From the NCBI GenBank assembly GCA_015680685.1, contig MNCI01004037.1, forward strand, positions 10,556 through 54,078: a stretch of DNA of 43,523 bases. Direction: 5' to 3'. The stretch is from Gnetum montanum (Eukaryota > Streptophyta > Gnetopsida > Gnetales > Gnetaceae). The notes beneath the pieces were generated by a model. The model was not told where the DNA came from, ran no database searches, and saw only the letters and a list, made by a program, of their open reading frames with translations. This document shows positions 29,912 to 40,980 of the stretch, piece after piece. The translations under genes were made by a program, and so were the position numbers. How positions within the stretch are numbered: the stretch's first letter is position 1; every line of letters begins with the position of its first letter.

Positions 29912-31170
29912 AGGTCCCTTATCCTCTTCTTTGTCCCATCNATGGCACTATGGTCTGTGTGTATAAAAACTTAATATCCAAGCACATAGTGATTGAATTT
30001 TTCTAAGGTGTACATCACCACCATGAGCTCCTTCTTCATAGTGATGTAGTTTAATTGTGCTCCCACAATGCTTCTACTTGCACAATGGATATAGTAATGA
30101 TGTTTCTAATTGTTCAATTATGTAAGCACAACCCCTAAAGTATAGTTGGATGTGTCTATCATGATGTGAAAAGGTCTAGACTAATCAAGAGCATGGAGAA
30201 TTGGAATTTCTATGAGCTTCTACTTTAACTTCTAGAATGGTAGCTCACATTCCTTGGTCTAATTGAAGGGTGGATCCTTCTTGGTTAGCTCAACTAATGG
30301 TTCAGCAATTTTTGAGAAGTTCTCAATGAAGCACCAATAATAACTAGTATGGACAAGGAATGATCTTACATATTTCACCATTTTAGTTTGCCTGGTGATT
30401 TCTCGGATGATCCATACTTTTCCCAAGTCCACCTCAATCCCTTTATTTGAAATTCTATGCCCCAACATAATGCCTTCTTGGACCATTAGATGGTTTTTCT
30501 ACTAATTGAGCTTCAAGTTAGTTTCTATACATTGTTGAAGCACTTACTCCTTATGGTCCAAGGCTTGCTCAAAGGTGGTACCATAGGTAGAGAAGTCATC
30601 CATAAATACCTATACCCTACTACCACTTTGCTATTGAAAGATGCTAAGAACTAAGCATTGAAAGGTAGCAAGAGCATTACATAGACCAAAAGGCATCTTT
30701 CATTATGCAAAAGTCCCCTAGGAACTTGTGAATGTCATTTTGGCTTGGTCCTTGGATGCAATTTGGATTTGGTTATATCCACTATAAACATTTAGGAAGC
30801 TGTAATAGCAATGCCTTGCTATGATGTCCAATACTTGATCAACAAATGGTAGCAGAAAATGATCCTTGAAGGTTGCCATGTTCAACAAGCAAAAGTCTAT
30901 GCAAACTCTCCATTTTTCTCCTTCCTTGGGTACAATAACAAGTGGGCTAACCCATTCTCTATTTGTAATTGGATAGATGAACCTATCCTTAAGAAGTTGT
31001 TCAACCTCCTCCTTGAATACTTACTTCTAGTTGGGGTTCAATCTTCTCTACAACTACCTCGTTGGATTGATGGAGGAGTATGTATAGATGTGGTGTTGAC
31101 ATATTTGTAGATCTATTCTTGTAAGTTCATGATATGACCAAATAAAAGTTGTTGGCCAACTATCCCTTAG
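29912..31170 (-). pseudogene. RT and RNase H remnant of an Athila-like element
   Basis: Reading down from 31170 the minus strand gives RT pieces collinear with element B across several frames: a palm segment near 30900-31100, a motif C region near 30600, then EGIMLGHRISNKGIEVDLGK and RSFLVHTSYYWCFIENFSKIAEPLVELTKKDPPF (30259-30486, open), and RNase H pieces corresponding to KKELMVV.TLEK and HTDHSAI near 29950-30060. RNase H then jumps to WDKEEDKG with about 130 bp missing at the ambiguous base n (29941). Homology ends at 29912 against the truncated LTR of D. The fragment is not functional. Confidence 0.7.
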
Positions 31171-31940
31171 TGCTAGCATTGATTTTGTACATCATCCTCC
31201 AACATTTCATAGAAAAAGTTGTTTTAGATGATTACCAGTCTTTACTACCACTAGGGCACAAATACCTCCACATAGCTATAATTAATCAATATTGAGTCTA
31301 TGACTTATTATAAACTATATTTACTACTTATTAACTTAGATTCAAATAAAGATTGTATCAACTTTATGAAATATCTTACATTCAAGACTAAACGTGATAA
31401 ATTAAAATATAGAATTTTGCCAAGCATAATTTCAAAAGTAGCCACTCAGCTTTAAATTGTAAGATATTTAAGCTTCTAAATAATTATCAAGTTCTTAGCT
31501 TTCATTTATCTAATTAGGGAAAAATAATTTTTTAATTTAAAGAAATAGGGATAATCTCAAATAAATTGGCTCACAAATCTTATCAGCACATGTATTATAA
31601 TAAAATTTATAAATAGAGTTGTATCTTTAAATGAAAGCTAACTCAAGCTTATAACATTTGTGGTACAATAAATGAGCTTAAATCAACTAAAAGTAAACAC
31701 TCATATAGAGCTATCTAGTCCTTTGAAAAAGTGAAACAAGCTAACCCTCAACTAACACATAGAGAAAATAACTTATTACAAAATGATCAACTCCTACTTA
31801 AGATAAAATGAGAAAGTAAGCTAACCAAAAAAAAAAAGCTTAAAAAATAACTTACAAGTTTAAATTGGGAAGGCTAAATCTTAATTAAAATATCATTATC
31901 TTATAGAAAATCTTTCATACTTTTTTTCTTAGAAAAATCG
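31171..31940. other. AT-rich intergenic, no gene seen
   Basis: No coding frame or repeat that I can identify. The end of the pol fragment is indistinct, so up to 100 bp here may belong to it. Confidence 0.45.
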
Positions 31941-31986
31941 CCAACCACCCCCCACCCATCCCTCCCACACCCCCCACACCCCCCCT
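31941..31986. repeat. C-rich tract (G-quadruplex motif on the minus strand)
   Basis: Six C-runs of 6, 3, 3, 3, 6 and 7 separated by one to three bases, in otherwise AT-rich DNA. The minus strand satisfies the G3+N1-7 quadruplex rule. Confidence 0.8.
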
Positions 31987-32112
31987 ACATAACGCAATCT
32001 GGGCTATATATAGATAATTATCAAATAGTTAAAGAAATAGAAATTAGTTATGAAAATGTCTTCTTAATAATAAAATCATATTCATGGATGGATAGGACCA
32101 AATTTTCAACTA

Positions 32113-32548
32113 AGTAAGCCTTTTATTATTACTTAAGCTTCTAAGCTTTTTGTTCTACCTATTGTGTTAGTTGCTCATAACCAAAAAGAAATTCTAGAGC
32201 TTGAATCTATTTTTCTAAATATTTTTTCACTAAATTTGAGTTTGTAATTTCTACATTTAATTTGTCAACTTCTACATCAATGAAGGCTTGGATGGCTTCA
32301 TTCAATGGAGCTTTGCAAATCTAGCTCACTTTCTCAAATGGTTTCCTATGTTTGTGAATTTCTCCTATAATTTTGGTAACAATATACATAATACCATCAA
32401 GGAGTTCTTCGAAATGAGGCATTAACATCTTCCTAAGATTGGTTGCCTTATCCACTAATTTTTGAGCTTTTGTCGTAGCTTCTTCATAAATAGCCTGTTT
32501 AGCTTTTAATGAATCAATTTTTTGTGGATATAGTTTTTTTTAATCTAC
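32113..32548 (-). pseudogene. Hidden helical ORF of unknown function
   Basis: A minus-strand frame from about 32548 to 32113 (145 codons) is broken by two isolated TAG stops in the body and a third near the end; it finishes at TAA TAA TAA. It reads KIDSLKAKQAIYEEATTKAQ, LVDKATNLRKMLMPHFEELL, GIMYIVTKIIGEIHKHRKPF, then after the first TAG ICKAPLNEAIQAFIDVEVDK and after the second IQALEFLFGYEQLTQ. The composition (Lys, Glu, Ala, Leu, Ile; regular hydrophobic spacing) suggests a mostly helical or coiled-coil protein. The TAG stops fit former Gln codons. I cannot name it. It may belong to a mobile element whose promoter region is the palindrome cluster at 33286-33656. Confidence 0.45.
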
Positions 32549-33285
32549 TACCTTAGAGCCTATCAATTAGAGCTCAATAATTAGCAAAAAATAAAACCCT
32601 AAGGTTCAACATGCCTGAAATGAAAAATAAATAAATAATATGCTACATTGATCAAAACCAACTACACCTTTGCATAGAGAACAATATAAATAGCATAAAT
32701 ATGGATCTAAGATTGGATTTACAGAACATGCATTCAAAAATATATTTCTTAAAGAACACCATCCAAAATCATATATGTGTATGAAACCTTAGAATGAACT
32801 TGAATAGAATAGAAAAGTAATAAATTTATTTAATTGAAATTGTTGCACTACAAACAAAATGATCATGTGGTTCAGATCACCTTGAGAGGCAAGCTAAGAT
32901 TTTCTAGCAATTGATGAGGTACCTAAGTCTAGAAATTAAGATCTCTTATACAAAAAAGATTTACTTACACTTGTTATATTGCTTTAGGCTAAGAGATCTA
33001 TATATGGAACTTCACATTGGTGTACATGGTAGGCTAATTATAGACCTTTAACATGCCTTGTAAACTATTTTTAAGAACTTGCCTCAAATACTCATAGGTC
33101 TATCCTAGTCCTACTCTCTCCTTCATCATCCAATGCACCCACTCGTCTCTATGTTTGAATCAAATTTTCAATAGCAACCAACATAATTTGAAAAGGCCTG
33201 GTGCTGGGATTTATGGAAATGAATCCCTATGAGGGACATTTTGAAACTATATTGAAAACTAATGAAATTCTTAAAAATTTAATTT
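32549..33285. other. No gene seen
   Basis: AT-rich. A minus-strand TATA-like CATATATAGATC lies near 32994-33005, between the palindrome cluster and the hidden ORF. Confidence 0.4.
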
Positions 33286-33656
33286 ACCATGAGCTTACCA
33301 TGGATCATGGTCTATGTGAAATAGTTCAATTTAATTACTATGAATACCATGAGAGGATCACAAGGCTACCATGAGTCATGATCTAAAAACAATTGTATGA
33401 AAATTTAAATTTTTGAATACCATGAGTTGTGATATTTTCACGAGTCATGATGAATTTACCTTAACTAGATTGATCAAACACAAGTCGTGGTTGTTAATCA
33501 CAAGTTGACCATGAGCCATGATGGAGTTATGGTGCTTCACCATGAGTGAACCACAAGTTGTGATCTATGAAAATTAGATCTCTATAATACCATGAGTTGT
33601 AGTAAACTCATGGTTTGAATACATGCAATACCATGAGTTATCCATGAGTCATGGTT
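33286..33656. repeat. Cluster of degenerate 15-bp palindromes
   Basis: About 13-16 full or half copies of ACCAYRAGTYRTGGT in 370 bp, for example ACCATGAGTCATGAT (near 33371), ACCACAAGTTGTGAT (near 33550) and CCATGAGTCATGGTT (near 33642). The CA/TG alternation suggests an ancestral ACCACGAGTCGTGGT with CpG decay. Confidence 0.75.
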
Positions 33657-34394
33657 AAATTGAAAATTGCAAAAATCTTAAGATTCTAAAATCAAATTTT
33701 AGTGAGACTTAATTCAATGGAGTTGCCCCAAGCTCCTAAACATCCTAGGATGTTGAATTGATTTTGTTGAAGAATTAATTGATCCTATTTCAATGGCCAT
33801 TGATCTTCAAAACTTGAAGGTAGAACCTATTCTACAATAATTTTGATAACAATACTTTAATGGAGTTGTTGATGAATAGAAAATAAGATAATTGGATAAA
33901 TTGAAAAATTGCTAATGAGAGAATTAGTAACTATTGATCATTATTGGATGATAAATAAAATTGATGAATGAGATATTACTACATGAAAATTGATGGAATG
34001 ATTATAATTGATGAAGTGTAGAATGTGGATGAATTGAAAAATTTCATAACTCAATCTTTCTTATTGTTGAAGCTTCCTTACAAACATATTTTCCCCACAT
34101 ATTTATAGCCAAGTAGTGGAGCCATAATGGTATATGATGGGACAAAGCTATATTTATGAACATTGACTTGGAAAATAAAGGGATATGAGAGATTTAGGAC
34201 ATTATTTGGTTTCATCTATCTATTAATCTTTTAATAAACATAAGTAAATTGAAAATTTTTTATCTTTTTCCTATGACATAAGAATTCAAATAAAATTTAC
34301 ATAGCTTTGGTCCCCTATTTTACATAAGAGATAATTTGTCTTCTCTTGAAATTTTAGCTTTGACTTCATGCTTTTACTTAATTTTGTAGCATTT
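33657..34394. other. No gene seen
   Basis: AT-rich with no recognisable frame. A plus-strand CATATTTATAGCC near 34098 is a possible TATA box. Confidence 0.4.
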
Positions 34395-34655
34395 TCATAA
34401 GTAAATATGGTCTTCTATTACCTTGAATTTGGACATGTTGAATTCCTTTCTTTGTCTTGTTTGTAATGCACAACATGAGCAAGTAGAGTGAGTTGAGTAT
34501 GAATTTCCAAAGTATATGCTTGAACCAACATCTGGAAATTCTATTAGCCATTCATTTGACTTGCATTGCAAGACCACAACTCCTAGTTCAGTGACTTCTT
34601 CATCTTTCATTGTGAAAGCTAACTCTAAGTTGTTAATGTCAATGGAGTTAAACAT
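34395..34655 (-). CDS. 86-codon ORF, unknown protein
   Basis: An uninterrupted ORF from an ATG at 34655: MFNSIDINNLELAFTMKDEE, then VTELGVVVLQCKSNEWLIEF and a Ser/Cys-rich part (STHSTCSCCALQ). The amino-acid mix is more protein-like than most chance ORFs here, with balanced charge and few Lys/Asn runs. I do not recognise a family and see no introns, promoter or neighbours that help. It could be a fragment of a captured gene or part of the same unnamed element as 32113-33656. Confidence 0.3.
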   Translation of the reverse strand: MFNSIDINNLELAFTMKDEEVTELGVVVLQCKSNEWLIEFPDVGSSIYFGNSYSTHSTCSCCALQTRQRKEFNMSKFKVIEDHIYL

Positions 34656-34780
34656 GAATGATGACTAAGAAAAAAGTATCATCTATAGTCCCATCACCTT
34701 ACAAACATTTATTAAATGAGTGTTTAATGTTGATGTGGTGGTCCAAGCACCTAGTTGATGTTACCCTATAAGATCCATTT

Positions 34781-35276
34781 TGTGACATCCCATTCCCAAA
34801 TGTCATAAAAATCATTCATTGCTTAATTCATTGCATTCTTAAGTAATACAATGAAAACATCATAAAATACTTAAATATTGAATTAACCAGTAAATGAATA
34901 ACTAGTACTCAGCATAGGAAGAGAAAATGGAAAAATTTTATTAATAAGAGAGAGTATTATAATGCCCTCTAGGTTTTCATCCCATGCCACTTAAGCCTTA
35001 GAGGCAATCTAGCACTACCACCATGGTTAGACTATCTAGCCGAAGGAGTGATCAATCCCTTCTTGTCCTGCTTCACCCAACACTTGTTGTCTTTTCAATC
35101 TTTGCAACTCCATGCCAGCACAACCTCTAAACTTGACCTTAAATGGCATTGGTCAAATCCATTCCCAAGGGATACATGAATAATCATAACTCCTCATAAC
35201 GAGGTACCCCTTCATTTGAAGCTTAATTACATTTTTACAATATGTTTCTATCCTTAACAAGGGATGGGACATTACA
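34781..35276. repeat. 496-bp LTR-like unit with inverted ends, containing dispersed repeat copy 2
   Basis: Starts TGTGACATCCCATTCCC and ends GGGATGGGACATTACA, imperfect inverted ends of about 16 bp in the TG...CA pattern usual for plant LTRs. The flanks CATTT and CATCC agree at only three of five positions. Positions 34970-35230 align with 17560-17830. It is noncoding; a solo LTR of another retrotransposon family is the simplest reading. Confidence 0.5.
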
Positions 35277-35589
35277 CATCCTACTTTATGCTTTCTCCTA
35301 AATGTTAGGTTCCTCCAGACAATGATAAGCTTTACTTAATTCACATTTATACTTCTTTGTCTCTAACCTAAACTTCATCTTCTTGTCTTTCATAGGAGGT
35401 TAAGCAAAGAGTTGAAAGCTACCATTGACTGCTTCCCTACTACAACTTTTGTTGAAGGGTTCTCATTAAAAAAATATTTGGTTGTTCTTCTTAAATGTGT
35501 CAATGGTCTAATCCCCACTTATTCATTGTTCTCTCTCCTTCCCAAGTTACAACTCTCATCCTAGTTATGCTACATTAACCTTACACATG
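35277..35589. other. No gene seen
   Basis: Minus-strand pieces such as NENPSTKVVVGKQSMVAFNS (near 35400-35470) are short and interrupted. No assignment is possible. Confidence 0.4.
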
Positions 35590-36448
35590 TCCCTTGATGG
35601 GATGCGATATCGCATGGGCTGCGATATCAAGGCTGTCGCGATATCGCGTATGCGATATTGCGTCTTCCCCTGCAATATCGTGTATGCGATATCGTAGTGC
35701 AATGTCATATCTATAAATAAGAGGTGGCTCTCCCTTATTTCCTCATCCTAGGCTAGACAGTAGGGAAACTCTGGTAGATTGATCACTCCAGAGATAGAAT
35801 ATTTTCCATGTACCCATAGTAGGAGTCCTAAAGTGAACAGATCTTTATTCGAGCAAACATTGTACCTGAACACAAGTTTGTGTATGGCAATAAAGACGAG
35901 CTTCTTGGATAAACATTGCAGTGCATGGAATAGGCTAATTAGGATTTTATTTATTGTTATTTATTACTTGTTATTTACATGCTTTATTAGTTATTTACTG
36001 CTTTCTCTCTCATCCTTCTCTCCTAGTTAAGTGCCTCAGTACGACCACTTCGAGCATGTGCATTATGCGTGGTGATCCCAGCAACGATTAGTGTTTGGTA
36101 GCTATGGTTGCATCGATTCAGGGTGTGTACGGTAAGTGGGAACAAATGCTGACGCTAGGACAATTTAGACTTAGTTCATTAGTTAGAATTAGTAATTAGT
36201 TTCTCAACCCTTCACCTTGTTAACATAGGTGACATAAAACATAAAAAACTATAAAAATCATATACCTCAGACTTACTTAACCATACACCATGACGACTAC
36301 AAGTAAGTCTGGGAAGACAACAAATGATTAATCCTAAGTGTTCCATGGGGCGTGTAGGCACTTAGTCTGCGGAGTTCGACTAGATCACACGTGCTACGCT
36401 CGTATTTGTATGGTTGAGTGTACGGGTACCTCGCCACTCATAATCCCT
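35590..36448 (+). mobile_element. Solo LTR (A family) with exact target-site duplication
   Basis: The LTR is 35595-36443 (849 bp), starting TGATGGGATG and ending CACTCATAA, a decayed TCATCA. It is flanked by TCCCT on both sides (35590-35594 and 36444-36448). No PBS or polypurine tract is present. It shares the TATA context CTATAAATAAGAGGTGGCTC (35711-35730) with LTR A. The intact CpGs suggest it is younger than LTRs C and F. Confidence 0.9.
35603..35697 (+). repeat. GATATCGC palindrome cluster in the solo LTR
   Basis: Contains TGCGATATCGCA, CGCGATATCGCG, GTATGCGATATTGCG and CAATATCGTGTATGCGATAT, just upstream of the TATA box at 35711. It is the same motif family as 3083-3138. Confidence 0.85.
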
Positions 36449-36984
36449 CATTTTGACTCTTTCATCACCAACAATGTCTCATGAAATGGGAGATGTTTTC
36501 AAAACTTTGAAAAAAAATAAGATAATCCTATCTAAGAAATCAATGATGTGTTTGGAAGAAAAGTCTTATGTTAGGATGACTCTTTGTATAATGCACTTTT
36601 CTTGCTAAGGAAACATCCTTGATTGATGGATCAACAAACCTCTATCTTTTTAATCTTAGCCTTGCTTTGATGTTTTCTTTGATTTTGTGAAGGTTTTTAT
36701 CATTTATTCTATTTTGTAATATTTTTTGTAGTGACCAAACCTGTAATTCTATCTAATCTAATCTAGTTTCACTTTAAAATATATGCATAAAAGGTAAAAT
36801 GGCCACATAAACATACCAAAGACACAACTAAACATAATCAAAGTCAATGTACAACTATAAAATCTCTTTACTATGATGCATCCAAACAAGAACAGATTCC
36901 ATATGATGCTCTAGTTCTTAATTGTCAAAGCTAATGCCAAAGCTTTCAAAAATTTGTAAGGCCAACACTATTACTGACATTTCC
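36449..36984. other. Mostly uncharacterised, may include the decayed end of the LINE
   Basis: No gene recognised. The part next to 36985 could hold the remaining, unrecognisable RT of the minus-strand LINE. Confidence 0.4.
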
Positions 36985-37450
36985 TAAAGTAATATGAAAA
37001 CTGGTATGCTTTGGAAATGACAATTCAATTGGGCTCCATGACACATGCCTTGAATAGCCTTTATGTATCCTATAAGAAAAATCCTTTTTTTTAATATCCA
37101 CCAAATAATCTCCTATGAACCTCTATCAAATCGTTTTTTAACTTAATGAAAATCATATGCAAATTCATCTTGTTGAACATAAAATTTTCTACCATCTTAG
37201 CAAAAAAATAGTTTTCATATTTAATCTACCAAACATAAAACCAAACTAATTCTTATAGTGATTGTTTTCTTAAATGTTATTCTATAACTCTTTCCAATAA
37301 CTTCATGATGAGACTAATGAGCTTGATATCTTTATAGTTCCCACTATTTTAAATGTCTCTCTTATTCTTATAGATGGGTAATATACAGTACTTCTCCAAT
37401 CATCTTCTAGCATTTTCTCCTCTTTCTAGACCTTGTTAAATAAGTTGTTA
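36985..37450 (-). pseudogene. LINE reverse transcriptase remnant, RTE-like
   Basis: Minus strand from 37450: LFNKVW and DDW, then PIYKNKRDI and, after a TAA, GNYKDIKLISLIMKLLERVIE in one frame (37380-37275). After a frameshift come FGFMFGRLNMKTIFLLRW (37245-37190) and NLHMIFIKLKND (about 37165-37130), then GGYxKKG. This is the order of plant RTE-type LINE RT (PIYKNKGD, NYRGI.L, MKLWERVIE, FGFMPGRST, LHMVFIDLEKAYD). The motif A aspartate (FID) is Lys here and the YADD motif is not recognisable, so it is dead. The intact enzyme copies LINE RNA at the insertion site. Endonuclease and 3' end were not found. Confidence 0.8.
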
Positions 37451-37529
37451 ACCAAGTAATTTCTATATCTCTTATAGACTTTCATACCTTTTGATAAATC
37501 ATGAAAACTATATTAATTGTTTAATATAT

Positions 37530-38375
37530 CATGTCTCTGATATTACATCAGCAATATCATAGTTATTACATCACATCTGCTATATCGTAGGCTAGGATGC
37601 TATGTTGCAATTGTAATAAATGCCTATAAATACACCTATCATGGTTATGGCACCTTTGGTCATTTTAGTAACTTAACTCTTGCAATTTCCTTCTGTAGGA
37701 CTTAGCCAAATTTCCCTCTGGGTGCCTACAGTGTGTATTGAGTTGATTGTACAAAGTTTTATTTGAATGCATGATGTACTTGGACACTTCTACATGATAG
37801 TAATAACATTGAGATTAATTTTTTCCATTGCAGCATTTGGACTAGCACTTAGTTTATTTTCAACATTTTACACTTAATGCACTTTACTTTTTAACACTTA
37901 ACAATTTAATATTTCATTCCATAATAATATAATTATGACCACTTCGATCATAATATATTAACATATGGTAATCCCAGCAGTGGATACTTAGGACACCCAA
38001 TAGTAGACACTTCGTAACCCAACAATATTACTATAGGTTTAGGATGGATACAAAAAGTGGGAATGGATGCTCTACACTTAGGATAGTTTATACTACTCTT
38101 AATTTCATAGTTATTTAGAAATTAATACTTTAATCACTTTATTATTTTAATATTTTAATAATAAAAAATAGTAAAACTAAAAATATTTTATATCTCATTC
38201 ATATTTATATACCAATTAAGCTAGTAGAAGTGATGATTGCGAAGACAACAACTAGTAACATCATGCTTAAGTATCTATGATACTATTAGCCCATAGTTCC
38301 ATAAAATTTGACTCAATCACATGTGAACACTTGTGATTTATATGGTTAAATGTAGGGAACACTTTCCATTCATCA
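37530..38375 (+). repeat. LTR of element F (A family, decayed)
   Basis: Ends CCATTCATCA at 38375 before a PBS; the start is indistinct, set from LTR length. TGATATTACATCAGCAATAT and CTATATCGTAG near 37540-37600 are decayed GATATCGC palindromes. TATA box CCTATAAATACACC at about 37622. The R-region core GACCACTTCGATCAT and GGTAATCCCAGCAGTGG lies at 37937-37985. Confidence 0.65.
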
Positions 38376-38395
38376 TTAGCATCATTACTGGGGAA
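38376..38395 (+). other. Primer binding site of element F
   Basis: TTAGCATCATTACTGGGGAA, a decayed TTGGCGCCGTTGCTAGGGA-type site, right after the LTR. Confidence 0.65.
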
Positions 38396-38488
38396 CTATT
38401 ATGCAAAGATCTTTGTAGGAACATAATGAATCATTATTAGAAAAATAATAATATTTTATTCCAAGTATACTACAGGAACAAAGTAAAA

Positions 38489-40345
38489 GATGTCTTCTTC
38501 TCGTAGGGCTAATTCCCCACCTATGGATGATTCTACGAAACTTTATGATAGAACAAGAAAGAACCTAGATGAAGTACCCCCATTCGAATTCATACTATCT
38601 AGACTTCACTTTTATCCTTCACTAGGATGAACAACTATTGTGAAGAGTCCTAGAGGAAAACATTATGTTGCCACCTAATCATATCATTACATTAGTGTTC
38701 ATGATAGCATTGATAAAGTTGGGGCTTGAAGTAGTAGCCCTAGATTACTAAGTGACAAATCACCTCTTTAAAGATTATCAACCTATGGAGGCCCAAGTTT
38801 GAAAAGGCAAACTTATGGAGGCCCATCATGAAGCCTCAAAGAGTTAGAGGGTTCTAATTACACTAACATCATGTTCAAAAAAGGAGGACACAAAATATCC
38901 ATTAGGGAAATCTCAACCCTAAAGTCCTCCTTCCTTTGATAAATACAACATAACCCACCAATGTTTACATTCAACCTTGGCAAGCAACCAAGGCAAGTGG
39001 AGAGCTAGATGCAAAACTAGGGAAGCCTCAAGACCAAGGCCTTCTAATTACTAAGCAAAATAATAACCAAGAGACTAGGGAATGAGAGCAAGTTGGCATA
39101 ACTCTCCTAGCTCTCCATCTTCACCATCTTCCTCATCATCTAGTTCTAATGAGGGTGAACATAACCATGATCAAAGGGGAAACGATTGAAGAAAATGTAG
39201 AGATGAAAGAAGAAAACATAGACAACAACAACAAGAGGAGGGGCATCATCAAGAAAGAAGGTGTAACAAGCCACACCATAGGAGACATGACCATGATAGG
39301 GACCATGATGAACAAGATGACTATGATGAACCATTACTTGCTACAAGGAGCATGTTCAACATCTGTGAGGTAGTACATATCCCCACAAGGCATTAGAGAA
39401 ATAGTTTGATCAAAAAACTTGATATGAACAATATATCTAAGTTTGAGAAAAGCTATAATGTTGATCTACAACACCATTTACAAGCCCTCCATGATGCCTA
39501 CGTCTTGCAAAATATTAAAAATGACTAGAAAAAGATTAAGTTATTTCCTAGAATACTCATAAAAGAAGTTGAAAGTTGGTACCAATCCTTAGAACCAAAA
39601 TCTATTCATTGATGGAGTATGATGCTAGAACTATTTGATAATACGTATCAGACATTTTCCACGATGTTTAACTTAAAAAATAGATTCAAGGGTGGAAATG
39701 AGGTAGTCATGAATCCCTTAATGCAACCTTGGAAAGGTACTATTCTTTGCTGCACTAATGTCCAGGCCATGATTTCTCTCAATGAGAGTAGCTTCACCAC
39801 ATCATAGATGGGCTTACAAACAAACCTAGGGAGACTCTTGGGGTCTATACCCAAGGGAGACTATCAAAAAATGAAGATCCATCAAATCCAAAGAATCATT
39901 GATGATGTAGCAAAGGAAGAAGGAGAGTTTTAAAAAGAGAAAGAGAAAATGGAGAAGAGTACAACAAAATCTCCTTCATCTACAAAAAGAAGTTTCATCT
40001 TTGTGACCTAGAAAAGGAAGCACTGCTAGAGGAGATTATGCAAAGAAAGAGCTTGCTAATCAAAAAGTCTGGCATTGAAATTTCGAATAAGATAGGAAAG
40101 ATGTGGAACTCTCTTGATGAGAAGTTTCAAACAACACTAAAGATCATGGAGGAGAAAGTAGAACAAGGAAGATCCAAGCACAAAAACACAAGGAGAAAAA
40201 AGGACATGAAAAAGAACTATTACCATCAAAAGGATAAAGTTGCAATAGTAGAAGGGGTTGCAAATTATGATTCAGGCAAAGATGGGTATGAAAAGTGCGA
40301 ATATGAACATCCAAAGGATTGTTGCTAATTTTATTGTACTTGTAG
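38489..40345 (+). pseudogene. gag polyprotein remnant, element F
   Basis: Starts MSSSRRANSPPMDDSTKLYD at 38489, collinear with gag of B. A His/Asp/Arg-rich stretch (about 39240-39345; HHRRHDHDRDHDEQDDYDEP in one frame) precedes the gag core (about 39400-39850; RMLIKEVESWYQSL-like, MLELFDNTYQTF, a decayed HHIIDGL and TLGVYTQG). The region 40038-40328 is open for 96 codons and ends with a knuckle-like YEKCEYEHPKDCC, in which the first Cys is Tyr. Stops and frameshifts interrupt it repeatedly. Confidence 0.7.
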
Positions 40346-40980
40346 GAGTCTAGGATGTATGTCTTAAACCTAAAATTCATCAAAAGAAAAGCACCTAGAA
40401 GGTTCTCTTATCCTCAAGGTAACTACAAGTACCAATTCCATCAACAATAATACTACCCAAGTGAAATACCATCTTAACCTTAAAACTACTATCAATAGTG
40501 GCATAACCCACAGTCATGGGGAATCTATCTGCCAAGGTAGCAATACCCTTACTAACAACTAGATCCTTGTGGATAATATGTCCAATAACTAGTGTTACCA
40601 AGTGACTCTACTATCTAAATATCTTTCCATCATTGTTATTCTTCCATGTATCATAGACCTACCACCCCCAAGCCGAATCTCCCTCCACATATAATCCTCA
40701 CCACTCGCAACACCATGCACCTCATGCCTCCACTCCCTTATTACTTGTAGCACCTATGCAAGATGAAATACTTCCCCGAACATCAACAACAGAATGCCAC
40801 AAGAGCTATAAACTTGCAAGTGGATGATAATTCAAGTGGTTCTAAGTGTAAACCTTAGAAGAGGCCATTTTTTTGGACTAATAGTCCATCCAAACCATCG
40901 CATGCATCTATGGCTATGGAATCCTCTCAAATTGCCCAAGGAATATCTACCGAGCCATCTTCAAATCAAAGACCTCAAAA
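40346..40980 (+). pseudogene. gag-protease linker remnant, element F
   Basis: Corresponds by position to the Pro/Gln/Tyr-rich linker of B. It has Pro- and Thr-rich pieces (near 40640-40760) but many stops, and ends near a KRPFF.TNSPSKPS-like segment (about 40855-40900) collinear with KRPFFQVHSPSRPS of B. Confidence 0.5.
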
